A DNA stretch of 64,000 nucleotides from Natronomonas salsuginis (GCF_005239135.1 NZ_QKNX01000002.1:186001-250000); one strand, 5' to 3'; counted from the stretch's first letter, positions 8,282 to 16,018 are shown. The notes: a model not told the origin generated them from the sequence alone. Numbers and translations are program-made.

Positions 8282-8617
8282 ATGGCCGACGAACCCATCG
8301 ATCCGAGCGAAATTGGCGAGGGTGACGCCCCGCCGATTGAGGAGGCTCCCTACAAGATCATCTTCGAGGCGAACAAGTGTATCGCGGCCGGCAAGTGCGC
8401 GGAGGTCTCGGCGAACTGGACGATGGACATTATGACTGGGATCGCAAAGCCCGCGGTCTACTTCTTCGACGAATCGGATCTCGAACACAACATCCACGCC
8501 GCGGAGGCGTGTCCGGCGAAGAAGGACCGAGGCGTCATCCACGTCGTCGACCGCCGGACGAACGAGGAGATCGCTCCCGACCCGAACGGCGACGGAACGC
8601 TCTCGGTCGACTGGTGA
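8282..8617 (+). CDS. Ferredoxin, single cluster, three-cysteine ([3Fe-4S]-like) type
   Basis: 111 residues, acidic, with a long N-terminal extension typical of haloarchaeal ferredoxins of this kind. The cluster motif reads CIAAGKC, where the position normally held by the second Cys of CxxCxxC is Ala, and the last ligand is in EACPAK. Only three Cys are therefore available at the site, which suggests a [3Fe-4S] cluster or a [4Fe-4S] cluster with a non-Cys ligand. It is an electron carrier in the cytosol; the partner is unknown. The start ATG at 8282 (MADEPIDPSEI) matches the conserved beginning. It lies 64 nt after the TrkA-C pair and just upstream of tRNA-Leu. Confidence 0.9.
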   Translation: MADEPIDPSEIGEGDAPPIEEAPYKIIFEANKCIAAGKCAEVSANWTMDIMTGIAKPAVYFFDESDLEHNIHAAEACPAKKDRGVIHVVDRRTNEEIAPDPNGDGTLSVDW

Positions 8618-8667
8618 CGTCGGGCGACCGAAACACACATTGATCGCCACGTTGGACGTTCGGGTGC

Positions 8668-8752
8668 GCGAGGGTGGCCGAGTTTGGACAAAGGCGGCGG
8701 ACTTAAGATCCGCTCCCGTAGGGGTCCGTGGGTTCGAATCCCTCCCCTCGCA
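8668..8752 (+). tRNA. tRNA-Leu (anticodon TAA)
   Basis: An 85-nt class II tRNA. The acceptor arm is GCGAGGG paired with CCCTCGC, with discriminator A at 8752. The anticodon stem GCGGA/TCCGC encloses the loop CTTAAGA, giving anticodon TAA at 8704-8706. A long variable arm (CTCCCGTAGGGGT region) is present, as expected for Leu. The T loop is TTCGAAT; its stem has one T-T mismatch. CCA is not encoded. No intron is visible. Its 3' end is copied further downstream. Confidence 0.93.
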
Positions 8753-8753
8753 T
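8731..8753 (+). repeat. Copy 1 of 23-bp direct repeat (3' end of tRNA-Leu)
   Basis: The last 22 nt of the tRNA plus one flanking T recur exactly at 8845-8867, 114 bp away. This is the T-arm to acceptor 3' strand, the segment commonly used as an attachment core by tRNA-targeting integrases. Confidence 0.85.
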
Positions 8754-8756
8754 TCG

Positions 8757-8773
8757 TCAGCTCGAACGAACGT
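8757..8773 (+). repeat. 17-bp direct repeat copy 1
   Basis: TCAGCTCGAACGAACGT occurs here, shortly after the tRNA, and again at 8934-8950. The two copies bracket the duplicated tRNA end, so the locus seems to have been rearranged more than once. Confidence 0.75.
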
Positions 8774-8792
8774 GAGAGCTGTGCGAGTGCGC

Positions 8793-8809
8793 GGGGGATT
8801 CGAACCCTA
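8793..8809 (-). repeat. Inverted tRNA T-arm-like fragment
   Basis: Read on the minus strand this stretch gives TAGGGTTCGAATCCCCC, a T-arm with the TTCGAAT loop, preceded by CTGG and followed by CGCGCAC. It resembles the tRNA 3' end in inverted orientation but is diverged from the Leu copy. No complete tRNA can be folded around it. Confidence 0.5.
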
Positions 8810-8844
8810 CCAGTCGCGCGCAGCGAGCGAGCACGTCTGGTTTT

Positions 8845-8867
8845 GGTTCGAATCCCTCCCCTCGCAT
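8845..8867 (+). repeat. Copy 2 of 23-bp direct repeat (tRNA-Leu 3' end, attachment-site-like)
   Basis: Exact copy of 8731-8753. There is no acceptor 5' strand, D-arm or anticodon arm upstream, so it is a fragment and not a second tRNA gene. It is best explained as a remnant attachment site left by an integrated element that was lost. Confidence 0.75.
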
Positions 8868-8933
8868 AGCGAGGTGCGACCGAAGGGAGCACCTCGAAAC
8901 GAGCGGTGAGCGGTAGCGAACCGCGAGCCTTCC

Positions 8934-8950
8934 TCAGCTCGAACGAACGT
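8934..8950 (+). repeat. 17-bp direct repeat copy 2
   Basis: Second copy of the 17-mer at 8757-8773. It lies just before the broken histidine kinase. The DNA between 8868 and 9012 is otherwise rich in GCGAGCG/GAACGA-like short motifs and holds no gene that I can support. Confidence 0.75.
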
Positions 8951-9012
8951 AAGCCGTGAGCGGCGATACTTCGAGCGAACGCGAGAAGTCTCGGAGGCGA
9001 ACGGCGAACGAA

Positions 9013-9531
9013 CGTAACGATCCAATAAACGACCCACAGCCCGAACCCCTGGCCGTGGACGGGCGGGGTCTCCTCGCCGGACGTGAGCACCGAGCGTTCG
9101 ATGGTCGGCAGTCCCAGGCCGTTATCGGCGACCCGGATGACGACCTCGTCTTCGGTCGTCGACACGTCGACGTCGACGCTCGGCGACGTGCCGGTGTGCT
9201 TGGCGGCGTTGTCGAGAAGTTCCCACAGTGCAGTCTCCAATCAGGGAGCAGTCTCTGCGGTGGCGCACTCGGGAGCCGACACCGCGATCGACGCCGTGGG
9301 ATACCGGTCGGCGAGTTGGGAGACCGCCCGGTCGACGGTGGAAACGACATCGAGTTGCTGGAGCTCGGCCGGAGCGTCGAGGTTCGTCTCGATATCGATT
9401 TCCGTGATGAACCCGAGATCGACGTCGAGGGCCGCTCGCAATCGATCGTCGAACGGTCGATCGGCGTGCATCCGTTCGTAGAGTTTCGAGTGCGCCTCCT
9501 CCCGGTCGAAGGAGCCTCGGCGTTCGGTCAT
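9013..9531 (-). pseudogene. Histidine kinase remnant (GAF start + HATPase), broken
   Basis: The minus strand from the ATG at 9531 begins like a haloarchaeal GAF-type sensor kinase (DRPFDDRLRAALDVDLGFITEIDIETN), then jumps straight to the region that follows the phosphorylated His (LDVVSTVDRAV). The H-box is missing, which implies an internal deletion. A TGA at 9243-9241 interrupts the same frame before LETALWELLDNAAKHTG (N-box), consistent with a CGA-to-TGA change. The HATPase continues through ADNGLGLP and GQGFGLWVVYWIVT and then loses similarity near 9013, where the repeat-rich DNA begins, so the C-terminus is also lost. Three independent lesions make it a pseudogene. Confidence 0.82.
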
Positions 9532-9645
9532 TCGGATGCGCGTCTACGAAGTCGTCCTATTTACACACAGTTACACGCACCGACGCTTGGTTTGACAGCC
9601 GTTTTCACGACGCGCTTTTCAGGGAACGCCCCCTATCGGATCGCA

Positions 9646-10164
9646 ATGAGCGAGGAACTCCCCGACCGAGCCGTCCGGGCGTTCGACGGGCACGACGCCT
9701 TCGATCGCGACGGCCGGTGGTTCGAGGTGACGACGACGCGGTTCGAGGGGCGCGTGACCGCCGACGAGACCGATGACTGGGCGCTGGGCTACACGCTGGA
9801 GGTTCGCGCCCCGATGCTCTCGACGGCGACGGCGGACGAGGTGGGCCCCGCCGTCGAGGACGGCTGGTTCGAAACCTACGAGCTGCGGCTCGAAGACGCC
9901 GGAATGGCGGTTCGACAGGACGTCGAGTTCGAGGATCGACGCGTGTTCGAGGAAGCGGGCGACGCCGTTGCTGTCTTCGCGTTCGAGTGGGAAAACGCCG
10001 GCCAGGTGCCGGGCATCGCGAAGGCGATCACCGAGTACGTCGAGGGGACGTACATGGAGGGTGTCGTTCCCGGCTACGAGTACCGTCCACCGGTCTCTGA
10101 ACTGCTCTCGCGGGCCCGATCCGGGAGCGACGCCGACGGCGGCAGCGGACCGATGCCGCTGTGA
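9646..10164 (+). CDS. DUF5813 family protein
   Basis: 172 residues, strongly acidic, without membrane segments. It matches the haloarchaea-specific DUF5813 pattern: an N-terminal RAFDGHDAF, a central strand-rich part with VTTTRFEG and LEVRAPMLSTATADEV, and VEGTYMEGVVPGYEYRPPV near the end. No catalytic motif is recognisable and the function is unknown. The ATG at 9646 is preceded by an AT-poorer 110-nt gap after the kinase remnant. It is convergent with the GNAT gene, 47 nt apart. Confidence 0.8.
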   Translation: MSEELPDRAVRAFDGHDAFDRDGRWFEVTTTRFEGRVTADETDDWALGYTLEVRAPMLSTATADEVGPAVEDGWFETYELRLEDAGMAVRQDVEFEDRRVFEEAGDAVAVFAFEWENAGQVPGIAKAITEYVEGTYMEGVVPGYEYRPPVSELLSRARSGSDADGGSGPMPL

Positions 10165-10211
10165 GGCGCCCGAGATCGACGAACCCGCCCGACGGATAGC
10201 CTCGACCGCTG

Positions 10212-10793
10212 TCAGCGCCCGGTGTCGTACTTGTACGTCGCCTTATCAGGGTCGATGCCGAAATCTTCGGCCGTCTCCTCGGGGTTCGAATCTGGCTCCG
10301 ACTCGGCTGCGGCCTTGAACCGTTCGCGGAGCCGTTCGGGCATCCGGAACCCGTCGGTCGCAATCGCCATCGGGACCGCGTCGGGATCGAGGTCGAGCCG
10401 TTTCGCGTCGAGGCGGTCGGCGAGCACCTCGGGAAGGTCTGCCTCGCCGACGCCCTCGAAGCCGAACTGGGCAAGGTACTCGTGGGCGCTCGTGAGCGAG
10501 TAGACGCGGTCGAACCCCTCGGCTGCAGCGCCGTCGATGAGCCGTTCGATGACGTGTGCGCCGACGCCTTGGCCCTCCCAGCCATCCAGCACGCCGATGC
10601 TGGTCAGCTCGCAGATCTCCTCGTCGCCGACCTTGTGGACCCTGATGCGTCCGAACCCGGCGCGCGTGTTCGACGCCTCGTCAACGGCGATGACGTAATC
10701 GCGGGATCGAAACGCCGTCTCGTCCAGGCCCATCGCCTCGATGTGCTCCAACAGCCAGGCCTCATCGCGGTTTCTCGCGTCCCGGACGTACAT
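10212..10793 (-). CDS. GNAT family N-acetyltransferase
   Basis: 193 residues. The core GNAT fold is visible: FGRIRVHKVGDEEICELTSIGVLDGWEGQGVGAHVIERLI contains strand 4 and the acetyl-CoA loop of the form Q/RxxGxG/A (here EGQGVGAHV). A C-terminal extension of about 75 residues after AQFGFEGV ends TYKYDTGR. It transfers acetyl from acetyl-CoA to an unidentified amine. The ATG at 10793 (MYVRDARNRDEA) is chosen because similarity begins there, although the frame is open upstream. It is divergent from a glycosyltransferase with 155 nt between starts. Confidence 0.85.
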   Translation of the reverse strand: MYVRDARNRDEAWLLEHIEAMGLDETAFRSRDYVIAVDEASNTRAGFGRIRVHKVGDEEICELTSIGVLDGWEGQGVGAHVIERLIDGAAAEGFDRVYSLTSAHEYLAQFGFEGVGEADLPEVLADRLDAKRLDLDPDAVPMAIATDGFRMPERLRERFKAAAESEPDSNPEETAEDFGIDPDKATYKYDTGR

Positions 10794-10948
10794 GCGACGG
10801 CGTACGAGACGGGGATGCAAAACCGTTCCCCCTCGGAGCGGACGAGGGCGGAGTCGACGACGGGGGCGCGGCGCTCCGTGGGGGAGAGTGTGCGACCACC
10901 GCATCGCGTTCCGGGCCCTTTTTGCCACAGGCCGTCGTCGCCGCTCGT

Positions 10949-12004
10949 ATGCGAATCGCGGTCGTCTTCAGGGATCCGCCCCCGCAATCGACGCGCCCGG
11001 GAGCAGACCGGCTCCGGCGGGTCGCCCAAGCGCTCGACGATCGCGGTCACGAGGTCACCGTCTACTGTCTCCCGTGGTGGGAGCAGGCGGGCCGCCGAAT
11101 CGAGATCAACGGTCTCGACCACGAGGGCGTCACCTTCGAACATCCAGCGCTGTACTACACGCGAGTGCCCGGTCTGCTGGCTCGGCACGATCCGGACGTG
11201 GTCTTCGCGTCCGCATCGCCGCCGGGTGCCGTGATGGCCGCGTGGCTCGGCGCTCGGCTCGCCCGCGTGCCGCTGATCTGCGATTGGTACGGCGACGAAC
11301 CCGACGGTTCGGACTCGCGGTGGCTCGGTCGGGCCGCGAGTCGGCCGACGCGGATCGTCGCTCCCTCGGAGTTCCAGCGGACGCGCGTCCGCGAGCACGG
11401 CGCGACCGCGGAGACCACGGCGGTCATCCCCGACGGGATCGACTTCTCGAGGATCGTCACGACCGATCCCGGCGAACGCCGCGAGATCGCCTACGCCTCC
11501 CGGCTGAACGATGATTCGAACCTCGAGGATCTGCTCTTGGCGCTCGCGGAGCTCAGAAACCGAGACGGCTGGACGGCGACTGTGATCGGGGACGGACCGG
11601 AACGGGCGGCCTACGAGACGCAGGCGCGAGACCTCCGGATCGGCGACCGCGTCGAGTTCGCCGGCGACCTCCCGCGGGAGGAGCGCATCGCCGTCTACCG
11701 CGGCGCGCACACCTTCGTCCAGACCGCCCGACGACAGACGTTCGCCCGGGAACTGCTGTGGGCGTTGGCCTGCGGCTGCGTCGGCGTCGTCGAGATTCAG
11801 GGCGATTCGAGCGCTCACGAACTCGTCGAGCGCCGCGAGCGCGGCATACGGGTAACCGACACGGACGCGCTCGACGAGGCGATCGAGGCGTCGTGGGCGC
11901 TGAAGTTCCGCGACGTCGACGAAACGTTTCAGTCGTTCGACGACGCGGCGATCACGGGAGAGTACGTCGATCTGTTCCGCAGAGTGGGCGTCGAGGCGCG
12001 CTGA
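10949..12004 (+). CDS. Glycosyltransferase, GT4-like (GT-B fold)
   Basis: 351 residues with two Rossmann domains. The N-terminal acceptor domain starts MRIAVVFRDPPPQSTRPGADRLRRVA. The C-terminal donor domain has VIPDGIDFSRI, TVIGDGPERAAYE and LPREERIAVYRGAHTFVQTA, where a typical family member has an E-x7-E motif; here the second acidic segment reads RQTFARELLWALACGCVGVVE. It transfers a sugar from a nucleotide-sugar donor, probably to a cell-surface or lipid acceptor; donor and acceptor cannot be read. No glycosylation cluster surrounds it, so it is an orphan gene here. It is convergent with folCP 9 nt away. Confidence 0.85.
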   Translation: MRIAVVFRDPPPQSTRPGADRLRRVAQALDDRGHEVTVYCLPWWEQAGRRIEINGLDHEGVTFEHPALYYTRVPGLLARHDPDVVFASASPPGAVMAAWLGARLARVPLICDWYGDEPDGSDSRWLGRAASRPTRIVAPSEFQRTRVREHGATAETTAVIPDGIDFSRIVTTDPGERREIAYASRLNDDSNLEDLLLALAELRNRDGWTATVIGDGPERAAYETQARDLRIGDRVEFAGDLPREERIAVYRGAHTFVQTARRQTFARELLWALACGCVGVVEIQGDSSAHELVERRERGIRVTDTDALDEAIEASWALKFRDVDETFQSFDDAAITGEYVDLFRRVGVEAR

Positions 12005-12013
12005 CGGCTCCGA

Positions 12014-14458
12014 TCACCGATCGTCGAACCGGTCGGGATCGGCCGCCGCGGCCGCGGTCTTGACCGCCGCGACGTTCTCGGCGACGTCGTGAACGCGGAT
12101 GATGTCCGCGCCGCGCTCGGCCGCGAGGGCGCTCGCGGCCACGGTCGCGGCGAGGCGCTCTTCCGCGGTCCCCCGATCGACCGCACGGAACATCGATTTT
12201 CGCGAATGCCCGACCAACACCGGACAGCCGAGCGACCGGAACTCGTCGAGTCGTCCGAGCAACTCGAAGTTCTCGGTGGTCGATTTGCCGAAGCCGAGTC
12301 CTGGATCGACGATGATCTGCGAGCGATCCAGCCCCGCCTTCTCGGCGAGCAGTACCCGCTCGGCGAGCGCGTCGATCGTGTCCGTGACCACGTCGTCGTA
12401 CGCGACATTGGCTTCGGGGTCGACGGGGGTTTGGATGGAGTGCATGACGACGACCGGCACGTTGTACTCGGCGGCGACGAGACGCATTTCCGGGTCTTCG
12501 AGGCCGGAGACGTCGTTGAGGATGTCCGCGCCCGCGTCGAGCGCGGCGCGGGCGACGGCCGCTTTTCGCGTGTCGACGGAGACGGCGACGTCGGCCTCGG
12601 CGAGCGCTTCGACGACGGGGACCACCCGCTCGATCTCCTCGTCGATCGGGACCGTCTCCGCTCCGGGACGCGTCGATTCGCCGCCGACGTCGACGATCTC
12701 GGCGCCGGCGTCGATCAGTCGCTCCGCGCGGTCGATCGCGTCGTCGACCGTCTCGTAGCGCCCGCCGTCGTAAAAGGAGTCCGGCGTCACGTTGAGAATA
12801 CCCATGACTGCGGTGTCGTCGCCCCACGGCGTCTCGGACGCTCCGTCGTCGCGGTCGAGTTCGCGCTCGAGAGCGGCGGCGACGGCCGCGAGATCCGATC
12901 CGCCGTCGTGGAGGCGTTCGAGCGCCCGATCGAACTGCGATCGCGTCCCTAGCAACACCGCGTCGACGAGGTCGTGCGACGGTGCGTCGACGGCCGAGAC
13001 CGCACATTCGCCGCCGACCGAGAGGAGTTCGCGCTCGATGCGGTCGGCCTGGGCGGGTCGAACGCGCGCGGTGACGACGCGGTGGACGCCGTCGGCGCTG
13101 TGGCGATCGACCGCCTCGGCAGAGACGTCGGCTCGGCCGAGGAGCTCGGCGGCCGTCTCCCCGTCTGAGATCCGGCCGGTAACGAACGGATGTGACCACC
13201 GACGACGGGCCTCGGCGACGACGAACAGCGACCCACAGACGAGGATCGCATCGTCGGGCTCTGCCGCGTCGAGGGCGTCGTCGAGCGCCGCGGAGACGGT
13301 GTCGAATCGATCGATCGCCCCCGCGCGACCGTCACCTTCGACGATCGCGGCGACGGACTCGGGGGCTTCTGCACGATCGAAGTCAGGACGACAGGCGTAC
13401 ACCGCGTCCGCGGCCGGCAGCGCCGCGACCATCTCCGGAACGTCTTTGTCGCCCATCGCGCCGAACACGAGGTGCAACTCGTCGTACTCGAACGTCGAGA
13501 GCGTCTCCGCGATGCCGGCGCAGCTGCCGGGGTTGTGCGCGCCGTCGAGGACGACGAGCGGGTTGCGATCCATCACCTCGAAGCGGCCGGGCCAGTGGGC
13601 GTTTCGGAGTCCGCGTCCGATGTCGTCGGGCGTGACGCCGCCGATCAGGCGGCAGAGGGCGGCGGCGATCCCGGCGTTCTCGCACTGGTGGCTCCCCAAG
13701 AGCGGCAGCGCGGTCTCGACGCGCCAGCCGTTGCCGTCGATCTCGACGCCCTGTTCGACGCCGGTCCGGCCCCGGTCGACGACGGTCACGTCGGCGTCGT
13801 CGTCCGGCCCGCCGACGCGGAGCGTCTCCCCGGCGGTGGTACGGACGACGTCGAGGGCGGCCCCGGTCGCAGCCGTCACGAGCGGGGCGTCGTCGGGCGC
13901 GATCGCGGCCTTGTCGCGAGCGATCTCTTCGATCGTGTCGCCGAGGAGGTCCGCGTGTTCGAGCGTGACGTTCGTCACCGCGGCGACTTCGGGCGAAAGC
14001 GCGCTCGTCGCGTCGTGTTCGCCGCCGATGCCGACCTCGACGACGGCCACGTCGACGTTCTCCCGGTCGAAAGTTCGGACGGCGAGCGCCGTCACCGCCT
14101 CGAAGAACGTCGGCGGCGCGCCGTCGATCGTCTCCGCGCGCACGTACGGCTCCAGTTCCGCGACGAACTCGCTGACGGCCGCCTTCGTCACCGGACGGCC
14201 GTTGATACGGACCCGCTCTCTGAGATCGTCGAGATGTGGGGACGTGTAGAGCCCGACATCGTAGCCGGCCTCGCGGAGGACCGACTCGACCATCCGGGCG
14301 GTGCTCCCCTTGCCGTTCGAACCGCCGACCTGGACGATCCGGATGTCGTCTCCGGGGGAGCCGAGGTGTTCGAGCAGCCGCCGGGTCGGGGTGACGCCCG
14401 TCCGGGACGGATACCGACGGAGGCCGAACAGGAAGTTCGCCGCCTCGTAGTACTCCAT
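12014..14458 (-). CDS. folCP: Bifunctional folylpolyglutamate/dihydrofolate synthase and dihydropteroate synthase (FolC-FolP fusion)
   Basis: 814 residues with two enzymes in one chain. Residues 1 to about 420 are FolC, with the P-loop GSNGKGST at 46-53, SPHLDDLRERVRING, and a Mur-ligase-type GAHNPGS. Residues 552-814 are dihydropteroate synthase, opening MGILNVTPDSFYDGG, then VDVGGESTRPGAE, VSVDTRKAAVA and VGHSRKSMF. About 115 residues between them match neither enzyme. The chain joins pterin to p-aminobenzoate and then adds glutamate. Fusion of these two activities is known in haloarchaea such as Haloferax volcanii. The ATG at 14458 opens directly at the FolC domain. Confidence 0.95.
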   Translation of the reverse strand: MEYYEAANFLFGLRRYPSRTGVTPTRRLLEHLGSPGDDIRIVQVGGSNGKGSTARMVESVLREAGYDVGLYTSPHLDDLRERVRINGRPVTKAAVSEFVAELEPYVRAETIDGAPPTFFEAVTALAVRTFDRENVDVAVVEVGIGGEHDATSALSPEVAAVTNVTLEHADLLGDTIEEIARDKAAIAPDDAPLVTAATGAALDVVRTTAGETLRVGGPDDDADVTVVDRGRTGVEQGVEIDGNGWRVETALPLLGSHQCENAGIAAALCRLIGGVTPDDIGRGLRNAHWPGRFEVMDRNPLVVLDGAHNPGSCAGIAETLSTFEYDELHLVFGAMGDKDVPEMVAALPAADAVYACRPDFDRAEAPESVAAIVEGDGRAGAIDRFDTVSAALDDALDAAEPDDAILVCGSLFVVAEARRRWSHPFVTGRISDGETAAELLGRADVSAEAVDRHSADGVHRVVTARVRPAQADRIERELLSVGGECAVSAVDAPSHDLVDAVLLGTRSQFDRALERLHDGGSDLAAVAAALERELDRDDGASETPWGDDTAVMGILNVTPDSFYDGGRYETVDDAIDRAERLIDAGAEIVDVGGESTRPGAETVPIDEEIERVVPVVEALAEADVAVSVDTRKAAVARAALDAGADILNDVSGLEDPEMRLVAAEYNVPVVVMHSIQTPVDPEANVAYDDVVTDTIDALAERVLLAEKAGLDRSQIIVDPGLGFGKSTTENFELLGRLDEFRSLGCPVLVGHSRKSMFRAVDRGTAEERLAATVAASALAAERGADIIRVHDVAENVAAVKTAAAAADPDRFDDR

Positions 14459-14480
14459 ACGGATGGGTGTGTGGCGAACG

Positions 14481-14487
14481 GTTTATC
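14481..14487 (-). promoter_or_regulatory. TATA-like element upstream of folCP
   Basis: GTTTATC on the plus strand (GATAAAC on the coding strand) sits 23-29 nt upstream of the folCP ATG, the spacing of a leaderless archaeal promoter. Confidence 0.4.
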
Positions 14488-15223
14488 GCTTTTCGCTTTC
14501 CGTTGCCGTTCTGTCGCGGGTATATAAATAAAAATGTATTTGGTAATAAATGATAGGTAAATTTAATATAACAGCGGTCGGTGAATCGATCTGAAAACGA
14601 GCATGAGCGTCCCGAACAGTCGTCACACAATGCACACTTAATATAAACACTTTTAAACCAAAGTAAGTTACTGACCGACAAAGAGCCTCGAGCAGAACTG
14701 TCATATATACCGTTTTCATATTGGATATAAGTAAACGGCCAGGCTACGCAAGATCGGGAGCGAGCACCAACACTATCAGTGTGGTGTCATCGAACCCGTG
14801 GCCAAATATTTATAAAATACGGCATATATAATTAACTGATAATAAAGCCGAGCATGGGTCCCAGTCCGACGCGATTCGACCGACCGCACGCGTTACCAAA
14901 AGGACACCGAGAGCAGCCGAGATGGGCGAGTGTCTAACGCCGTTATCCTTGTTACGCGCTGGGACTACGCACCGTCGGAGCGGCACGATGCGGACGCGCA
15001 TCCGACCCAGTCGAAACATTATTCGTGTCGATCCACCGATTCGGCAGGGGTCGACGCACACGATCGGGCGGCCGGTGGATCGCTCCGTGACCACGCAACC
15101 GTATCTCATACCGGCTGTTCGCCGAGGTATCGGGCCACTCGAATCGCTTTGTCCGGCCGACAGGGCTACCTGGTATCGTATTTGAGGCGACGAAGTCCGT
15201 TCAGGACCCGAATGATCTTTCGA
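14488..15223. other. Non-coding, AT-rich region between folCP and the first IclR gene
   Basis: No convincing gene lies here. Bases about 14515-14860 are strikingly AT-rich for this chromosome, with runs such as TATATAAATAAAAATG and ATATTTATAAAATAC and several TATA-like sequences. From about 14870 base composition returns to normal. Short open frames near 14922-15247 have no recognisable protein character and lack an acidic bias. A promoter-like sequence at 15006-15026 resembles the one just before the IclR gene but has no gene behind it. The AT-rich part may be a regulatory or foreign-DNA remnant. Confidence 0.6.
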
Positions 15224-15244
15224 TCCAGCCGAAACACTAATTGT
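15224..15244 (+). promoter_or_regulatory. Promoter (BRE/TATA-like) of the first IclR gene
   Basis: CCGAAACACTAATTG fits an archaeal BRE plus TATA arrangement, and its TATA part is 24-30 nt before the ATG at 15266. A related 21-mer (16 of 21 identical) lies at 15006-15026. The repetition raises the possibility that this is also an operator for the regulator itself. Confidence 0.5.
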
Positions 15245-15265
15245 TGAGGGGACGGCGCTAGAGGT

Positions 15266-16018
15266 ATGCCCGATACGCAAAACCGGTCCGTCACGCGCTC
15301 GTTCCGGATCGTGGACGCCCTCTCGAAGCGAAACGGGACAGGCGTCTCCGAACTCTCGTCGGCCGTCGATCTGCCGGTCAGCACGGTCCACGACCACCTG
15401 CAGGCGCTCCGCTCGACGGGACACGTCGTCAAGGAGGGCACCGAGTACCGGATCTCGACGCGGTTTCTGGAGCTCGGCCACCGGGATCGCCGCCAGCGCG
15501 AGATCTACACCGCGGTCGCCGACGAGCTGTCGACCGCCGCCGAGGAGACGGGCGAACAGGCGACGCTGATCGTCGAGGAGGGGGGCGACGGCGTGCTGTT
15601 GGCGGTCGCCGAGGGCGAGCAGGCGGTCGATCTGCCGGCGTATCCCGGCGCTCGGGTGCCGCTGTACGCGAACGCGGGCGGGAAGGCGATCCTCGCGCAC
15701 GTCTCGCCCGAGCGTCTCGACGAACTCCTCGACCGGCAGGCGTTCGAGCCGATCACGAAGCGAACCACCACCGACCGCGACGTCCTACTCGAGCAGCTCG
15801 ACACCGCCCGCGAACGGGGGTACGCGATCGATAGGGGGGAGCGAATCGTGGGGTTCGTCTGCGTCGCCGTTCCGGTGCTCGATCGGGGGGACACCGTCCG
15901 CGGATCGATCTGCGTCTGCGGCCCCGAGAGCCGGATGGGGGCGGCGCGGCGCGAGGAGATCCTCTCGACCATCCGCCGGGTGGCGAACATCACGCAGGTG
16001 AACATGGACTACGTGTGA
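15266..16018 (+). CDS. IclR-family transcriptional regulator (1)
   Basis: 250 residues: an N-terminal winged helix-turn-helix (residues about 8-65, with GVSELSSAVDLPVSTVHDHLQAL) and a C-terminal GAF-like effector domain (ARVPLYANAGGKAILAHVSPERLDELL, GFVCVAVPVL, ICVCGPESRM). IclR proteins usually bind a small organic acid or acyl derivative and control catabolic genes. It is followed 110 nt downstream by an acyl-CoA dehydrogenase on the same strand, the most likely target together with the surrounding acyl-CoA genes. The ATG at 15266 is supported by a well-placed TATA-like box. Confidence 0.92.
   Translation: MPDTQNRSVTRSFRIVDALSKRNGTGVSELSSAVDLPVSTVHDHLQALRSTGHVVKEGTEYRISTRFLELGHRDRRQREIYTAVADELSTAAEETGEQATLIVEEGGDGVLLAVAEGEQAVDLPAYPGARVPLYANAGGKAILAHVSPERLDELLDRQAFEPITKRTTTDRDVLLEQLDTARERGYAIDRGERIVGFVCVAVPVLDRGDTVRGSICVCGPESRMGAARREEILSTIRRVANITQVNMDYV

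Noticed and set aside
8845-8867. Second tRNA-Leu gene
   Set aside because: Only the T-arm and acceptor 3' strand are present; no D-arm, anticodon arm or matching 5' acceptor strand precede it.
9241-9243. In-frame TGA in the kinase as selenocysteine or readthrough
   Set aside because: Haloarchaea are not known to use selenocysteine, there is no stem-loop signal, and the gene has further lesions on both sides.
12792-14249. 485-codon plus-strand open frame opposite the folate fusion gene
   Set aside because: The composition is Ser/Arg/Ala-rich low complexity, typical of antisense of an acidic haloarchaeal gene; the minus strand is clearly FolC-FolP.
14488-14870. AT-rich island as an insertion sequence remnant
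   Set aside because: No terminal inverted repeats, target duplication or transposase fragment could be found by eye; it is kept only as an AT-rich region.
14922-15185. 87-codon open frame in the gap before the first IclR gene
   Set aside because: It is basic rather than acidic, has no similarity to any family I know, and overlaps equally poor frames on the other strand.
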